64,000 nucleotides of DNA from Eutrophocola sp964503965 (GCA_964503965.1 CAZDCK010000003.1:62001-126000), one strand, 5' to 3'; positions 9,651 through 19,472 are shown, counted from the first letter of the stretch. Numbers and translations: made by a program. The notes: generated from the sequence alone by a model not told the origin.

Positions 9651-11273
9651 CTAGTAATAATAATAATAGCGGCGAAGGACTTTCTCGTCCTCAACAGCCT
9701 GGCCCCGATCAAGCGTAGGGCGCATTCGCTGGCCATCCAGGAATTGACGCAGGGCTGAGCGCACTGCATCGGGCGTGCCCTGTGTGCTTTCAAGAATATT
9801 TATATTGCTGGCAAAGCCGAATCGGTCTTTGTCGAAAGAAACATCGATATGGCCTTTAAATGGTATGTCTGTTGTTTCATCAATACCAAAAAAACGTCGG
9901 CTGTAGGCGTGAATCCCATAGGCTGGTACCGCGATATCCGGCGCTGGATTGAGAATGGCATCAGCCTGTGCTGGCGCGTGGCCAGCGTTAATTAACAGCA
10001 TGTAGGCTTCACCATAGGCATCATAGGCACGTTGTGGACGCTCGAAACTCATGTGCATATCACCCAGGGAGATATAGGCCAGGGCTATATCAAGGGGAGA
10101 ACTCTGCGCTGAATTTTCGATGGTATCCACGTAGTTTGTGAAAGATTTGCGTGTATCAATATAGCGCCGATTGGCCATCATTTCGGCGTTGCTGGTGTAT
10201 TCCTGGTTGACCCGGTTGAAAGTAATGGAGCCTTGGTCCTGGGTGTCCTCGAATCGTTCCAGCTCCTTTTTCAGCAGGTAATTGATGTTGGCCAGTTTCT
10301 CGTGCAATTCCCGCTGTCTGTCCAGAAAGTCTTCATCCTCCGGATGTTGCTGTTCCAGCAGGGACTGATAGATGGCCTTGGCTTCATGCAATCGCCGGTT
10401 AATCAGCATATCGTTATTGAGGGCTACGGGAGCACTTCTCAGGTTGTAATCGGTAACAGCGGCATTGGTGATAACGGAATTCTGGTTGAGCATGGGTACG
10501 CGCATGGAAACCGACATGGTGCGGGGGGCATCAGTACTTCCCGGCGGCTGGCTAACAGGAACATCAATTGTCACACGGTTTTCAATACGGCGGGCCGCGT
10601 TCACGCTATCAGAAATATTGACGGTGTTGGAATAGCTCTCCCGGTATCCTTTTACAAAGGCCTCCACATTCCAGTCAGCCCAGGCCAGTCGAGCTGAAGT
10701 CTTTTCCGGTGAATTATCAGGCAGGCTTTTTTCATTGAGGTAGTAAAGATAATGTTTATGGTTATCTACCGAAACGAAGTCACCGCGCAAGGTATGTGCC
10801 CTGACCAGGTGACTCACAATATCTGACTGTTCGAGACTGAAAAGGCCATTGTTTACCTTGATGACATGCAGTGCTTCCTCGAATGCAGCCACGGCTTCGT
10901 CATAATTTCCGGCCTGCAGATGGAATAGTCCCAGGGAGTCATATTGCTGGATTAATGACTGGGCATAGAGGCCATCTTCTTCCAGGGTAGTATCAATCAG
11001 GGCAAGGTATTCTTCGATATCAGAATCACCAGTACGGGTCGAATCATTGATCGCTGCGTCGCTCACTGCTTTCGTGGCGGTATCCTGTCCAGGCACATCC
11101 CGGCTGTCCAGTGGTGTAGATTCAAAAATCAGGGTAGCGAGAGGATTGGTAGCATTCTGTGAAAACACCTGCCCTGAAACAGCTAAGCCACCTGCGCAGA
11201 ATACAACGACAGCGCAGGTATGGAAAAATCCATGTTTCTGGCGGGCTTTATTAACGGGTGCTTGCCTTTTCAT
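9651..11273 (-). CDS. Secreted TPR protein with C-terminal TonB-C-like domain (paralogue 1)
   Basis: 540 residues and the promoter-proximal member of the tandem set. A signal segment (about residues 17-39, ending VFSQ) is followed by LATLIFESTP, TPRs with GNYDEAVAAFEEALHV and VNNGLFSLEQ, and the shared LAWADWNVEAF motif. The middle is helical and the C-terminal domain contains GHIDVSFDKDRFG and QRMRPTLD, ending in five tyrosines after two arginines. TonB-C domains normally contact outer-membrane receptors or other envelope proteins, but here there is no membrane anchor beyond the signal. Function unknown. Confidence 0.7.
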   Translation of the reverse strand: MKRQAPVNKARQKHGFFHTCAVVVFCAGGLAVSGQVFSQNATNPLATLIFESTPLDSRDVPGQDTATKAVSDAAINDSTRTGDSDIEEYLALIDTTLEEDGLYAQSLIQQYDSLGLFHLQAGNYDEAVAAFEEALHVIKVNNGLFSLEQSDIVSHLVRAHTLRGDFVSVDNHKHYLYYLNEKSLPDNSPEKTSARLAWADWNVEAFVKGYRESYSNTVNISDSVNAARRIENRVTIDVPVSQPPGSTDAPRTMSVSMRVPMLNQNSVITNAAVTDYNLRSAPVALNNDMLINRRLHEAKAIYQSLLEQQHPEDEDFLDRQRELHEKLANINYLLKKELERFEDTQDQGSITFNRVNQEYTSNAEMMANRRYIDTRKSFTNYVDTIENSAQSSPLDIALAYISLGDMHMSFERPQRAYDAYGEAYMLLINAGHAPAQADAILNPAPDIAVPAYGIHAYSRRFFGIDETTDIPFKGHIDVSFDKDRFGFASNINILESTQGTPDAVRSALRQFLDGQRMRPTLDRGQAVEDEKVLRRYYYYY

Positions 11274-11441
11274 CGTGTGCTCGTTGAAAAATTTTCCTAA
11301 CCTGAATTGACATTGTGCTCCTGCGTGGCTTAATCCTTTATGAACCGTCAGTACTGGGTTAATGACCGGTTATCTCTATCAATGTTACACCCTTGGGCCC
11401 TTAAAAACAGGGTACAGGGCAACAATCCGGGAGACAGGAAT

Positions 11442-12125
11442 ATGGAAAAGACTCTGATTTCAGGGGCCAGCAGAGGTATTGGCCTTGAGTTCACGAAGCA
11501 GTGCCTCGCCAGGGGAGACCAGGTAGTGGCCTGTTGCCGTAATCCCGCCGAAGCAGGTCAATTGGCTAGTCTGGCGGGCCCCAACCTGACCGTCGTCGAG
11601 CTGGATGTCAGTGATTCGATATCCATCGAGACCTTGCCAGACAGACTCCCGGAGCTTACCTACTCGCTTTTCATCAATAATGCAGGAATTTACGGCCAAT
11701 CCCAAAGCCTGGATCAGGCTGATCCGGATGAATGGCTGCGGATTTTCCGAGTCAACACCATAGCCCCTCTGCTGGTGACAAGGGCACTTCTGCCCAGGAT
11801 GTCCACATCGGGGGATGCCAGGCTGGTCTACCTGAGCTCCAGGATGGGGTCGATCGCAGAGAACACCAGCGGTGGTACTTATGTCTACCGATCATCAAAG
11901 ACAGCGCTTAACCAGGTGGTGAAGTCCCTGGCACTGGACCTTGCCGGCAGGGGCATGGCCGTAGCAGCCCTTCATCCGGGCTGGGTACAAACAGACATGA
12001 CAGGGCCCAATGCACTTATTGATACCCGGACCAGTGTCAAGGGTCTGATGGCGGTTATCGATGCGCTGACACTGGAAAAATCCGGGCGTTTTTACAATTA
12101 CGACGGATCAGAAATTCCCTGGTAA
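11442..12125 (+). CDS. Short-chain dehydrogenase/reductase
   Basis: NAD(P)-dependent classical SDR of 227 residues. The cofactor motif SGASRGIG is at the N-terminus, NNAG follows the central strand, and the catalytic YRSSK lies near residue 150, preceded by a serine-rich strand end. The start at 11442 is preferred over an in-frame ATG at 11340 because it puts the SDR N-terminus in register and follows a GGGAGACAGG ribosome-binding site. The gene is transcribed away from the TPR operon. Substrate not predictable. Confidence 0.9.
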   Translation: MEKTLISGASRGIGLEFTKQCLARGDQVVACCRNPAEAGQLASLAGPNLTVVELDVSDSISIETLPDRLPELTYSLFINNAGIYGQSQSLDQADPDEWLRIFRVNTIAPLLVTRALLPRMSTSGDARLVYLSSRMGSIAENTSGGTYVYRSSKTALNQVVKSLALDLAGRGMAVAALHPGWVQTDMTGPNALIDTRTSVKGLMAVIDALTLEKSGRFYNYDGSEIPW

Positions 12126-12300
12126 AAAATATCTCCAGACTCCTCCCGCTTTGTTTTCCCTATGGCTGTCCCATACTTTTGCCCAGGTGAATATCCCCGT
12201 TGAAAAATGAAAATGCTGTGCAAGTCGAGGTGGCATTTGTTGGAGATCAAACGGAAAGAAAAAAAATCGGGGTATAAACTGCTGCTGGAGGATAAATACC

Positions 12301-13644
12301 ATGTTTATTACCAAGAAATCACTGCCCCGCAGGAAATTCCTGAAGGGTGCCGGAGCAGCCCTGGCCTTGCCGGTCCTGGAATCGATGTTGCCGGCCTTTG
12401 CTACCCTGGCCCAGGCGCAGGAACTGCATCCCACTCGCTTTACCGGTATTTTTATTCCGCATGGTGCAGCACCCGGTTACTGGGAGCCTGAAAGCATGGC
12501 CCCCGGCTTTGAGTATCCCTTTATATGGAAACCCCTGGAGCATTTGCGCGAGAACGTGGTTCTGACTACCGGCATGTGGTCCAGTTCGGCAGAAAATCCG
12601 CCTGGAGTCACCGGTGCCGACCATTTTGTCGCGTCTGCGTTCCTGGCCGGAGTGAAACCTAAAAAGACCACTGGGGCCGACGTACAGGTGGGTACCACGC
12701 TGGACCAGATACTGGCCCGGGAAATCGGGCAAACAAACCTGCTTCCGTCTCTGCAGTTGGGCGTGGAAGACCCGGGATCCAATTCCACCAACTGTGGTGA
12801 AGGCTATAGTTGTGTCTATACCAACACTATTTCCTGGTCTACACCCACCCGTCCACTGCCCATGGAAATCAATCCCCAGGTCGTCTTTGAAAGGATGTTT
12901 GGTAGTGGTGGTACACCCGAGGAACGCGCGCTGCGCCGTGCCCAGCAGCGCAGCATCCTTGATTCGGTCACTGAAGACCTGGCGAAGCTGAAGTTACAGG
13001 TGGCAGCACCTGACCGTTTGCGCCTGGATCAGTATTTTACCGATGTGCGGGAAATAGAGCGCCGGCTGCAGATTGCCATGCAGAAATCCGATGCAGTGCC
13101 GTCGATGACGGTCCCCTATGGGGTACCTGAATCCTTTGATGAGCACATCAAGCTGCAGTTTGACCTGCTGGCACTGGCTTTCCAGGCAGATATTACCCGT
13201 GTTGGCACCATGCTGATGGCCCGGAACCTGACTGGCCGGGTATATCCGGATTCCGGCACGGATGTCAGTTTCCATGGTGGCTCCCACCATGCGGAAGATC
13301 CGGGTCGAGTTGCCTAGTACGCCATCCTCAATCGTTATCATGCCAGCATGGTGGCCTATTTTGCGGACAAGCTGAAATCCATTGAGGAAGGAGACGGTAA
13401 CCTGCTTGATCACTCGGTTACCCTGTATGGCTCCAATATGGGCAATTCAAACCAGCATCTTCATTATGATGTGCCCATGATTCTTGTCGGGGGGGGCAAT
13501 GGTCAGCTCAAGGGAAACAAACATCTGGGCTATGAAAGCAAAACCGTGCCCACCAGCAATATGCTCCTGAGAGTGCTGGATATGTTCGGGCTGGAAAATG
13601 ACAGTTTGGGGGGTTCCACGGGACGTCTGCCCGGGCTGGTCTAG
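12301..13644 (+). pseudogene. DUF1552 Tat-exported protein, interrupted by in-frame amber codon
   Basis: A DUF1552 protein. The N-terminal twin-arginine signal (RRKFLKG then an alanine-rich core ending AQAQ) is intact and a GGAGG site precedes the ATG. The frame meets TAG at 13315-13317 after GSHHAEDPGRVA. It then resumes without any frame change as YAILNRYHASMVAYF and runs to 13642 with typical C-terminal family features, including LLDHSVTLYGSNMG. The replaced codon was probably Lys, Gln or Glu. Either a recent nonsense mutation or a base-call error. DUF1552 genes commonly sit beside DUF1592 cytochrome-like genes, but none is present here. Confidence 0.85.
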
Positions 13645-13692
13645 GGCCAATGCCCCAGGTAAGTGACTGTTTCTGGATTCCGGAGGGGAAAC

Positions 13693-15457
13693 ATGAAATT
13701 CCACAAGAGTATTCTGGCGGCTCTGGCTGCAGGCCTGTTGTTTTCGACAGTATCAACAGGGGTGATGGCGCGCAGTGAACTTGTGGCGGCCATTGTGGAC
13801 GGAGACAACCGTGTTGTGAAAAGTCTTCTCAGCCAGGGTGTCGATGTCAACAGCACGGAACGTGATGGCACCAATGCATTGCAGTGGGCTGTTTACCATG
13901 AAAATGCCGGTATGGTGTCCGACCTGATTCAGGCCGGCGCCGATGTACAGGCCATCAATCGCGAGGGGATGACACCGCTGGCACTGGCCGCCATGGCCGG
14001 TAACGCGGAGATTACCGAGATCCTGCTGGATGCCGGAGCGGGTGTGAATACGCCCATGGCCAATGGTGAGACCCCGCTCATGATGGCGGCTCGTACGGGC
14101 GATCTGGACACCATGCGCATCATTCTGGACCGAGGTGCTGACATCAATGCCATGGAACCTTTGAGGGGGACCAATGCACTCATGTGGGCAGCGGCTAACA
14201 GCAATCCCGCGGCAGTCAAATTGCTGCTGGCCAATGGCGCTGACATTGCCATGAATTCTGCTACGGCAAGGCCTGGCAGGAATCCCTACCTGGCACCGAC
14301 AGCCCGGAACCGAATTCGTGGTTTCTACCAGGGAATAGGTCAGGGCGGTGACTTCGGTGCCCAGGAAGAACTGGAAAAAAGTAATCTTGAATTGCAGGTT
14401 TCCCGGGAAGAGTTGATTGCTCGCTTACCCCCGGGAACTGGTTGAGGATTTTGAGCGGGAAGATGTCCAGGTCGGTGATTTTGGTGAAACCATAGAACCG
14501 GCCCCTGATAAACAATGGGGTGGACTGACAGCCCTGCATTTTGCCGTTCGCGAGGGTGATCTGGATACCGTGAAGGCACTGGTGGAAGCCGGCGCTGATG
14601 TGAACCAGGTCAGTGAATTCAGTTGGAGTCCATTGCTTACAGCTAGGCAAAACAGTTTCTACAGGATTGGTGAGTACTTACTTGAAAAAGGTGCCAACCC
14701 CAATATTGCCAATGAGGGGGGATGGAATCCCCTGTATATTGCCACGGATAACCGGAATATCGAGGGCGGTGATTATCCCACCCGAAAACCGGATATGGAT
14801 CACCTGGCCTTCATCCGCTTACTGCTGGATAACGGGGCTGATCCCAACCTGCGCATGGCATCCAGTACAGAAACACGGACTATTTTTACCCACCAGTGGC
14901 TCCGGGAAGAAGGTGCTACGCCTTTTCTGCGGGCGGCCCAGTCCAGTGACCTGACCCTGATGAAGCTGCTGCTGGATCATGGGGCAGACCCCAATATAAA
15001 TACCGCTGTCGGGGTAACCCCCTTGATGGTGGCATCGGGTATTGCCTGGGTCGAAGGGGTAACGTTTGAATGGTCGGAAGAGGCTAACCGGGAAGCGGTC
15101 CGATGGTTGATTGAGCTGGGTAATGAGGTGAATGCCCAGGACCGGGAAGATGGACGCACTGCCCTGATGGGGGCTGCTCACAAGGGGCGCAACTACGCCG
15201 TGGAAATGCTGGTGGAAGCAGGAGGTGATCTGTCATTGCACGATATTGGCAGTCGTGATTCCATGTACCAGCTGGCCGGGGCTACCTGGCAGGCTATTGA
15301 TTATGCGGAAGGCCTGGTACGGGTGGGCGTGCAATCCGCTGAGGAGCATCCTGAAACGGCGGCTCTTATTCGCCAGTACATGCGCGAGCAGGGGCTAGAA
15401 GTCCCGCCTGAAGGCAGGACGCTGGATTCCATCTGCATCGTGGATATCTGCAAATAG
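13693..15457 (+). pseudogene. Secreted ankyrin-repeat protein, split by a one-base frameshift
   Basis: The N-terminal part starts at an ATG at 13693 behind GGAGGGG and has a signal peptide ending near VMA, then about five ankyrin repeats (such as GMTPLALAAMAGNAEI). It stops at 14443-14445. The second part continues in the next frame with further repeats to 15457. Removing one C from the five-C run at 14428-14432 joins them as ARLPRELVEDFER and gives a single 587-residue protein. The gene follows the broken DUF1552 gene by 48 bp. Ankyrin proteins mediate protein contacts; the role of this one is unknown. A hairpin terminator follows. Confidence 0.85.
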
Positions 15458-15476
15458 CATGGCCAGACGTTGGTTT

Positions 15477-15529
15477 AAAGCCCTTTCACAGGGCAGTGCA
15501 GCAAGCTAGACTGTGAAGGGGAGCTTTTT
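15477..15529 (+). terminator. Terminator after the ankyrin gene
   Basis: A long stem formed by AAAGC-CCC-TTCACAG and CTGTGAA-GGG-GCTTT, with a small bulge, runs into a T stretch 20 bp past the ankyrin stop codon. Confidence 0.75.
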
Positions 15530-15606
15530 ATAGTCTTTTGATAGATTTAAGCTAGGCAAAAATATAAAAATATAAACAAAAACTATCAATACTTACTAAC
15601 GCCGTA

Positions 15607-16164
15607 TCATTTTCCTACTAGATTCCTTATTGGCGGGTAAAACTGGGTAAATGTGCCGTTAAAAGCCCCTTCGGCCATATGGCATTCCACACACTCGCTG
15701 CCATCCGGCACTTTTCCTGCAAGGGTCCCGGGCTCGGCATTGGCGGGATACAGAAAGAACCCTCTCCCTTCAGTAAAATGCTCACGGTCTATTACGTGGA
15801 TCTCCTGGGCCTGCATGGCACCCTGAACAAACCCGGGCAACTGGGGACTCGATTCCGCCTCACTGGCATAAAAGGACAACAGCAACATGGACCCATCGGC
15901 ATATTCACCATGCTGTTTCAGATACCGGTAGGCGGCAGGTTCCATCTGGACGACGCCAATGGTTCCCGGGTTGTGGGGATCAAATGGGGTATCGGCATAT
16001 TCACTGCCCAGTGAACTGCCCAGGTGAATCCACTCATCGGTGTATTCGGGAAACGCCAGTGCATTGTTGTCATCATAGTTTGCCCGTCCCAGGTTGGTTT
16101 GAGCCTGCAGGGCTGGCAGGGTGAACAGGCCGGCAAGGAGCACAGCTGTCATCATTGGCTTCAT
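15607..16164 (-). CDS. Cytochrome P460 family protein
   Basis: A 185-residue exported c-type heme protein. A signal peptide is seen at residues 1-19 (ending ALQAQ) and the heme-binding CVECH lies near the C-terminus, followed by a typical FYPPIRNL ending. Cytochromes P460 are small periplasmic heme enzymes known for oxidising hydroxylamine or acting on nitric oxide in some bacteria; activity here is not proven. The ATG at 16164 follows CTGGAG and begins directly at the signal peptide, so it is preferred over an upstream in-frame start at 16251. Confidence 0.85.
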   Translation of the reverse strand: MKPMMTAVLLAGLFTLPALQAQTNLGRANYDDNNALAFPEYTDEWIHLGSSLGSEYADTPFDPHNPGTIGVVQMEPAAYRYLKQHGEYADGSMLLLSFYASEAESSPQLPGFVQGAMQAQEIHVIDREHFTEGRGFFLYPANAEPGTLAGKVPDGSECVECHMAEGAFNGTFTQFYPPIRNLVGK

Positions 16165-16287
16165 GGAAACTCCAGGAATAAATTTCAGTGGATCGATAGA
16201 CGTGATATTACCCCGTTTTGGGTAGCCAATGGGATGAAATAGAAAAGACATGCCTCAGTTATTAACAGAACTGAGTTAAAAAGGGGA

Positions 16288-16884
16288 TCAGAGCACTTTT
16301 TTGACTAGCAACAGGGCGTCGCCGGTATAGTGGATCATGGGGTGGGGAACGATGGTTTTTCGCATACGTTCCTTGTAACCCAGCCTGAGATAAAAAGGGT
16401 AGGCAACAGTATTCGCTTCAAACACAATCAGGGACAGTTTACCTAATGCTTTCTCCCGGCAGCGTTCTTCTGCCATTTGCATCAGGATGCGGGCAATTCC
16501 ACGTTGACGCCAGGGCATGTCCACAGCAATCCCGGCTATGCAAAAGCTGCAGGGTTCTTCCAGCAACCAGTATGGTTTGAGAACGGGATCTTTTTCCACA
16601 TATTCGTTATGTTCGGGGACTTGATAGGCCAGAAGCACGGCAACAACATCACCGTCAGCTTCAGCGACAAGACAATTTTCAAAGCTGAATGTAGTGCCTC
16701 GTCTTTCATAGCGCCGTTGGCCAGCGTCAAGCAGGTCATCACCTGGTTTGAGTTGTTGCTGTGACCAGATATAGTCTGAAACGCCATCGGAGGCAATCGA
16801 AATGAGTTGCGCAATGCGCCTGGCATCTTCCCTGACAGCTGGACGATAGGTAATCGTCCAGCCTTGTCCGGAAGTATCAGTCAT
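16288..16884 (-). CDS. GNAT family N-acetyltransferase
   Basis: 198 residues with the GNAT fold. The acetyl-CoA pyrophosphate-binding loop RQRGIA lies near residue 127, after the strand CIAGIAVD, and FYLRLGYKE gives the C-terminal motif. It begins 2 bp after the carotenoid oxygenase gene ends, so the two are likely co-transcribed. Acceptor substrate unknown. Confidence 0.85.
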   Translation of the reverse strand: MTDTSGQGWTITYRPAVREDARRIAQLISIASDGVSDYIWSQQQLKPGDDLLDAGQRRYERRGTTFSFENCLVAEADGDVVAVLLAYQVPEHNEYVEKDPVLKPYWLLEEPCSFCIAGIAVDMPWRQRGIARILMQMAEERCREKALGKLSLIVFEANTVAYPFYLRLGYKERMRKTIVPHPMIHYTGDALLLVKKVL

Positions 16885-16886
16885 GC

Positions 16887-18347
16887 TCAGGCGGCGGAGA
16901 GTTTACGCTCATCAGCCCAGTTGCCATGCAGTCCCTGGCGCAGGCGGAAGGGCAGTTTGACCCGGCCGATGGGTCCGTCTTCGATATGCTGGGCATCGAA
17001 AATCGCCAGGTCCGAATAGTTGTTCATGATGTCATCCACCAGGGCAATAATGTAACCGTCACCCTGTGGGGAATCGGGAGAACGGGGCACAAAACAGGGC
17101 TCCTGGATGACGCAGTCCGGTCCCGCCCACCATTCGGTCTGCTTGCCAGTCTTGAAGTCCATGTAGCCGAGTTTGTTAATCATGAGTCCGGAAGCACGAC
17201 CGCCTGGTCCATTGAACGGCAGGCTTGGATCAGTCACCAGCAACCAGCCATAGTCATGCTGCTGGGTGGCATAACGGTCATCGATTCTCGGGAATTCACC
17301 GATCATGTCGGTCATTTTCACCATACTTTCGAATTCATCGCCCTTGCTGTTGAAATCCACGGTCCAGCGGGTCATTTTTGACTGGGCTTCTTCCGGTTTG
17401 AATGGTGCGCCATGAACATCGGGGAAGAACGGGAACATGTTGTTCTTGGCCACGGGTACATCGAAATGGACTTTGGAGCCATCATTAAAGGCATTCATGA
17501 CATGGGAGCAGAACTGGTTGGTGCTCTTGAACCATTTCATGTCCTTGCCCTCACCGTTACGGGGCAATACGCCAAGGTAGACTGGCATGGTAGTATCATA
17601 ACCAAAATAGGGCAGGCGTTTTTCCAGTCGCTCCCAGTTACAGATTATCGGGATAATATGGAAAACCACGTAGTCTTCGGTGACACCGAAATCATGCATC
17701 ATGCAGGTATAGGGAGTGTCGAACCAGACTTCCTTGAGCAGTTCTCCGGTGGGGCTGACCTCCATATAGGTGCATTCCTTTGTACACAGCCCCTTGGCGC
17801 CATAGCTGAATGCCACCATGTTGCCGGTAATGGGATCTATCTTGGGATGGGCACAGAACGTTTCACTGGTCATCTTGCCATCGAAATCGGTGAAACCGAA
17901 TGTTTCCAGAGTCAGTGGATCCATTAGCAGGGGAGGGCTGTCCTCTTTCAGGGCAAAGAGCTTGCCGGCATGGACAATCGGCGTGGTGTTGGCTGTGCTG
18001 CGAATCTGCCCTTCCACGGACGGGTCATCGGTCAGGGGATTGCGATAGGCACCGAACAGGGCCTTACCCGCTTCACGTTCCAGCTTCCATTTATCGGTCT
18101 GGGCATAGCGCTGTTTGAAATCCACCTTGCCGCCACGAAAACGAAACAGGGAAATCATGCCGTCGCCATTGAAGAACTGGTCGTCTTCGAATTTTGGGGG
18201 AAACTGTTGATCGGGGTGCACACGGTGGAAGGTACCGTTGAGCTGGGAAGGAATCTCGCCTTCCACTTCGCAATCGTAAATATCTGCTTCCAGGCGAAGC
18301 ATGTTCAAAATGCCGGTAAAGGCGCGTGTATCAGGATAATGTGCCAT
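16887..18347 (-). CDS. Carotenoid oxygenase family protein
   Basis: Non-heme iron dioxygenase of 486 residues (retinal pigment epithelium 65 family). The four iron-ligand histidines expected for the seven-bladed propeller fit His167 (CAHPK), His218 (MMHDF), His282 (CSHVMNAF) and His474 (GLHGNW). The family cleaves carotenoid, apocarotenoid or lignostilbene double bonds using oxygen. The gene has a GNAT partner 2 bp downstream and an FNR/ANR-type box about 90 bp upstream of its start, suggesting oxygen-responsive control. No carotenoid biosynthesis genes are in the window. Confidence 0.9.
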   Translation of the reverse strand: MAHYPDTRAFTGILNMLRLEADIYDCEVEGEIPSQLNGTFHRVHPDQQFPPKFEDDQFFNGDGMISLFRFRGGKVDFKQRYAQTDKWKLEREAGKALFGAYRNPLTDDPSVEGQIRSTANTTPIVHAGKLFALKEDSPPLLMDPLTLETFGFTDFDGKMTSETFCAHPKIDPITGNMVAFSYGAKGLCTKECTYMEVSPTGELLKEVWFDTPYTCMMHDFGVTEDYVVFHIIPIICNWERLEKRLPYFGYDTTMPVYLGVLPRNGEGKDMKWFKSTNQFCSHVMNAFNDGSKVHFDVPVAKNNMFPFFPDVHGAPFKPEEAQSKMTRWTVDFNSKGDEFESMVKMTDMIGEFPRIDDRYATQQHDYGWLLVTDPSLPFNGPGGRASGLMINKLGYMDFKTGKQTEWWAGPDCVIQEPCFVPRSPDSPQGDGYIIALVDDIMNNYSDLAIFDAQHIEDGPIGRVKLPFRLRQGLHGNWADERKLSAA

Positions 18348-18430
18348 AGTCTTACTCCAGTTATTCGGGAAGGATTAAACCCGACAGGGTGGCTATTTAC
18401 AATGTATCAGTGTGAGAATGAAATCGTCCG

Positions 18431-18444
18431 TTGATGTGAGTCAA
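18431..18444 (-). promoter_or_regulatory. Candidate FNR/ANR box upstream of carotenoid oxygenase
   Basis: TTGATGTGAGTCAA differs from the FNR/ANR consensus TTGAT-N4-ATCAA at one position. It lies 84-97 bp before the carotenoid oxygenase start codon, in the 121-bp gap after the shikimate kinase-like gene. An fnr gene of the right type is in this window. Confidence 0.5.
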
Positions 18445-18468
18445 GATGCTGCCGGGGTAACAGATTCC

Positions 18469-18978
18469 CTAGTGCCCGATGGCCTCAAGCACGGCCTGGC
18501 AGACGGCTTCCTGGTCCATGCGATCACTCGCTATGGTGATCTGGGCATACCTGCGGTACAGGGCAGAACGTTCTTCAAACAGGTCCTCAAAACTCTGGTC
18601 CGGTCGTCGGGCAATGCCGCGCTGGTCGTAATCGGTTATACGAGTCTTAAGTGTTTTCAGGCTGACATCCAGAAAAATAATCACGCCGTGACTGGACAGG
18701 TTCTCCATGCTTTTTTCGCTGTAGACAACACTGCCACCGGTAGCCACTACGGTGTTCTCCACGTCCAGTGAACTGACCCACATTTCCTCGATCTCGCGCA
18801 ATACGAGATAACCTTCCTTGTCGACGATGTCCTGCAGGGAACGATGTTCATGGCTCTGGATGACCACATCAGTGTCGACAAAGTCACGGGAGGTTTTCTT
18901 GGCGAGCAGCACCCCGATGGTACTTTTGCCGGAACCGGGCATGCCTATCAGGACAAGATTGTTTTCAGTGTCAGTCAT
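18469..18978 (-). CDS. Shikimate kinase-like P-loop kinase
   Basis: 169 residues, the usual length for AroK. Walker A is GMPGSGKST at residues 12-20, the shikimate-binding DTD follows near residue 37, and the ATGGS loop is present. The predicted reaction is ATP-dependent phosphorylation of shikimate in chorismate synthesis. It stands alone instead of beside aroB, so it could be a second, AroL-like kinase or a related paralogue; a canonical aroKB pair would be expected elsewhere. Confidence 0.8.
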   Translation of the reverse strand: MTDTENNLVLIGMPGSGKSTIGVLLAKKTSRDFVDTDVVIQSHEHRSLQDIVDKEGYLVLREIEEMWVSSLDVENTVVATGGSVVYSEKSMENLSSHGVIIFLDVSLKTLKTRITDYDQRGIARRPDQSFEDLFEERSALYRRYAQITIASDRMDQEAVCQAVLEAIGH

Positions 18979-19040
18979 GCAATTCTCAAGGGAAAAGAAA
19001 TCAATTATAGCCTTAACTCAGTGGTGTGCCGACTACAACA

Positions 19041-19472
19041 CTATTTGGAAAGGTCTGTGATGGAAAAATGCAGGCTGGCCCGGTTGAAGCCTTCCCGGTC
19101 ATAGAACCGGTGGGCCTCTGTCCGGTGCATATTGGAATCATGGTGCAGCTGCTGGCAATTATTGTTACGGGCAAATTGCTTGAGCCAGTTGATCATGGCT
19201 TTGCCTGCGCCCAGTGAACGCGAGGATTCGTCCGTGACCAGGTCATCCACATAAAGCGTCCTGCCCCAGGCCAGTTTTTCCGTAATAATGAAACCGGCTA
19301 CGCAGACAACCCTGTCATCCATCACAGCAAAGGCCACCCTGTAGCCGGTGTTCGCCTGTTGTTGACGAATCTGTGCCAGCAGGGAATCCCTGTCATATTG
19401 GGGACGAAGTTGCAGCAGCACATGGCTGATCGCATCAAGGTCTGCTTCGGTTTCTGCCAGTGTAATTTCCAT
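19041..19472 (-). CDS. GNAT family N-acetyltransferase
   Basis: 143 residues. Core GNAT features are the strand TLYVDDLVTD, the loop SRSLGAGKAM and the C-terminal HRFYDREGF. The ATG at 19472 is chosen over a TTG at 19499 because it starts directly at the conserved N-terminal strand; no strong ribosome-binding site separates the two. It lies between the lipocalin gene and the kinase-like gene in a same-strand run. Substrate unknown. Confidence 0.8.
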   Translation of the reverse strand: MEITLAETEADLDAISHVLLQLRPQYDRDSLLAQIRQQQANTGYRVAFAVMDDRVVCVAGFIITEKLAWGRTLYVDDLVTDESSRSLGAGKAMINWLKQFARNNNCQQLHHDSNMHRTEAHRFYDREGFNRASLHFSITDLSK

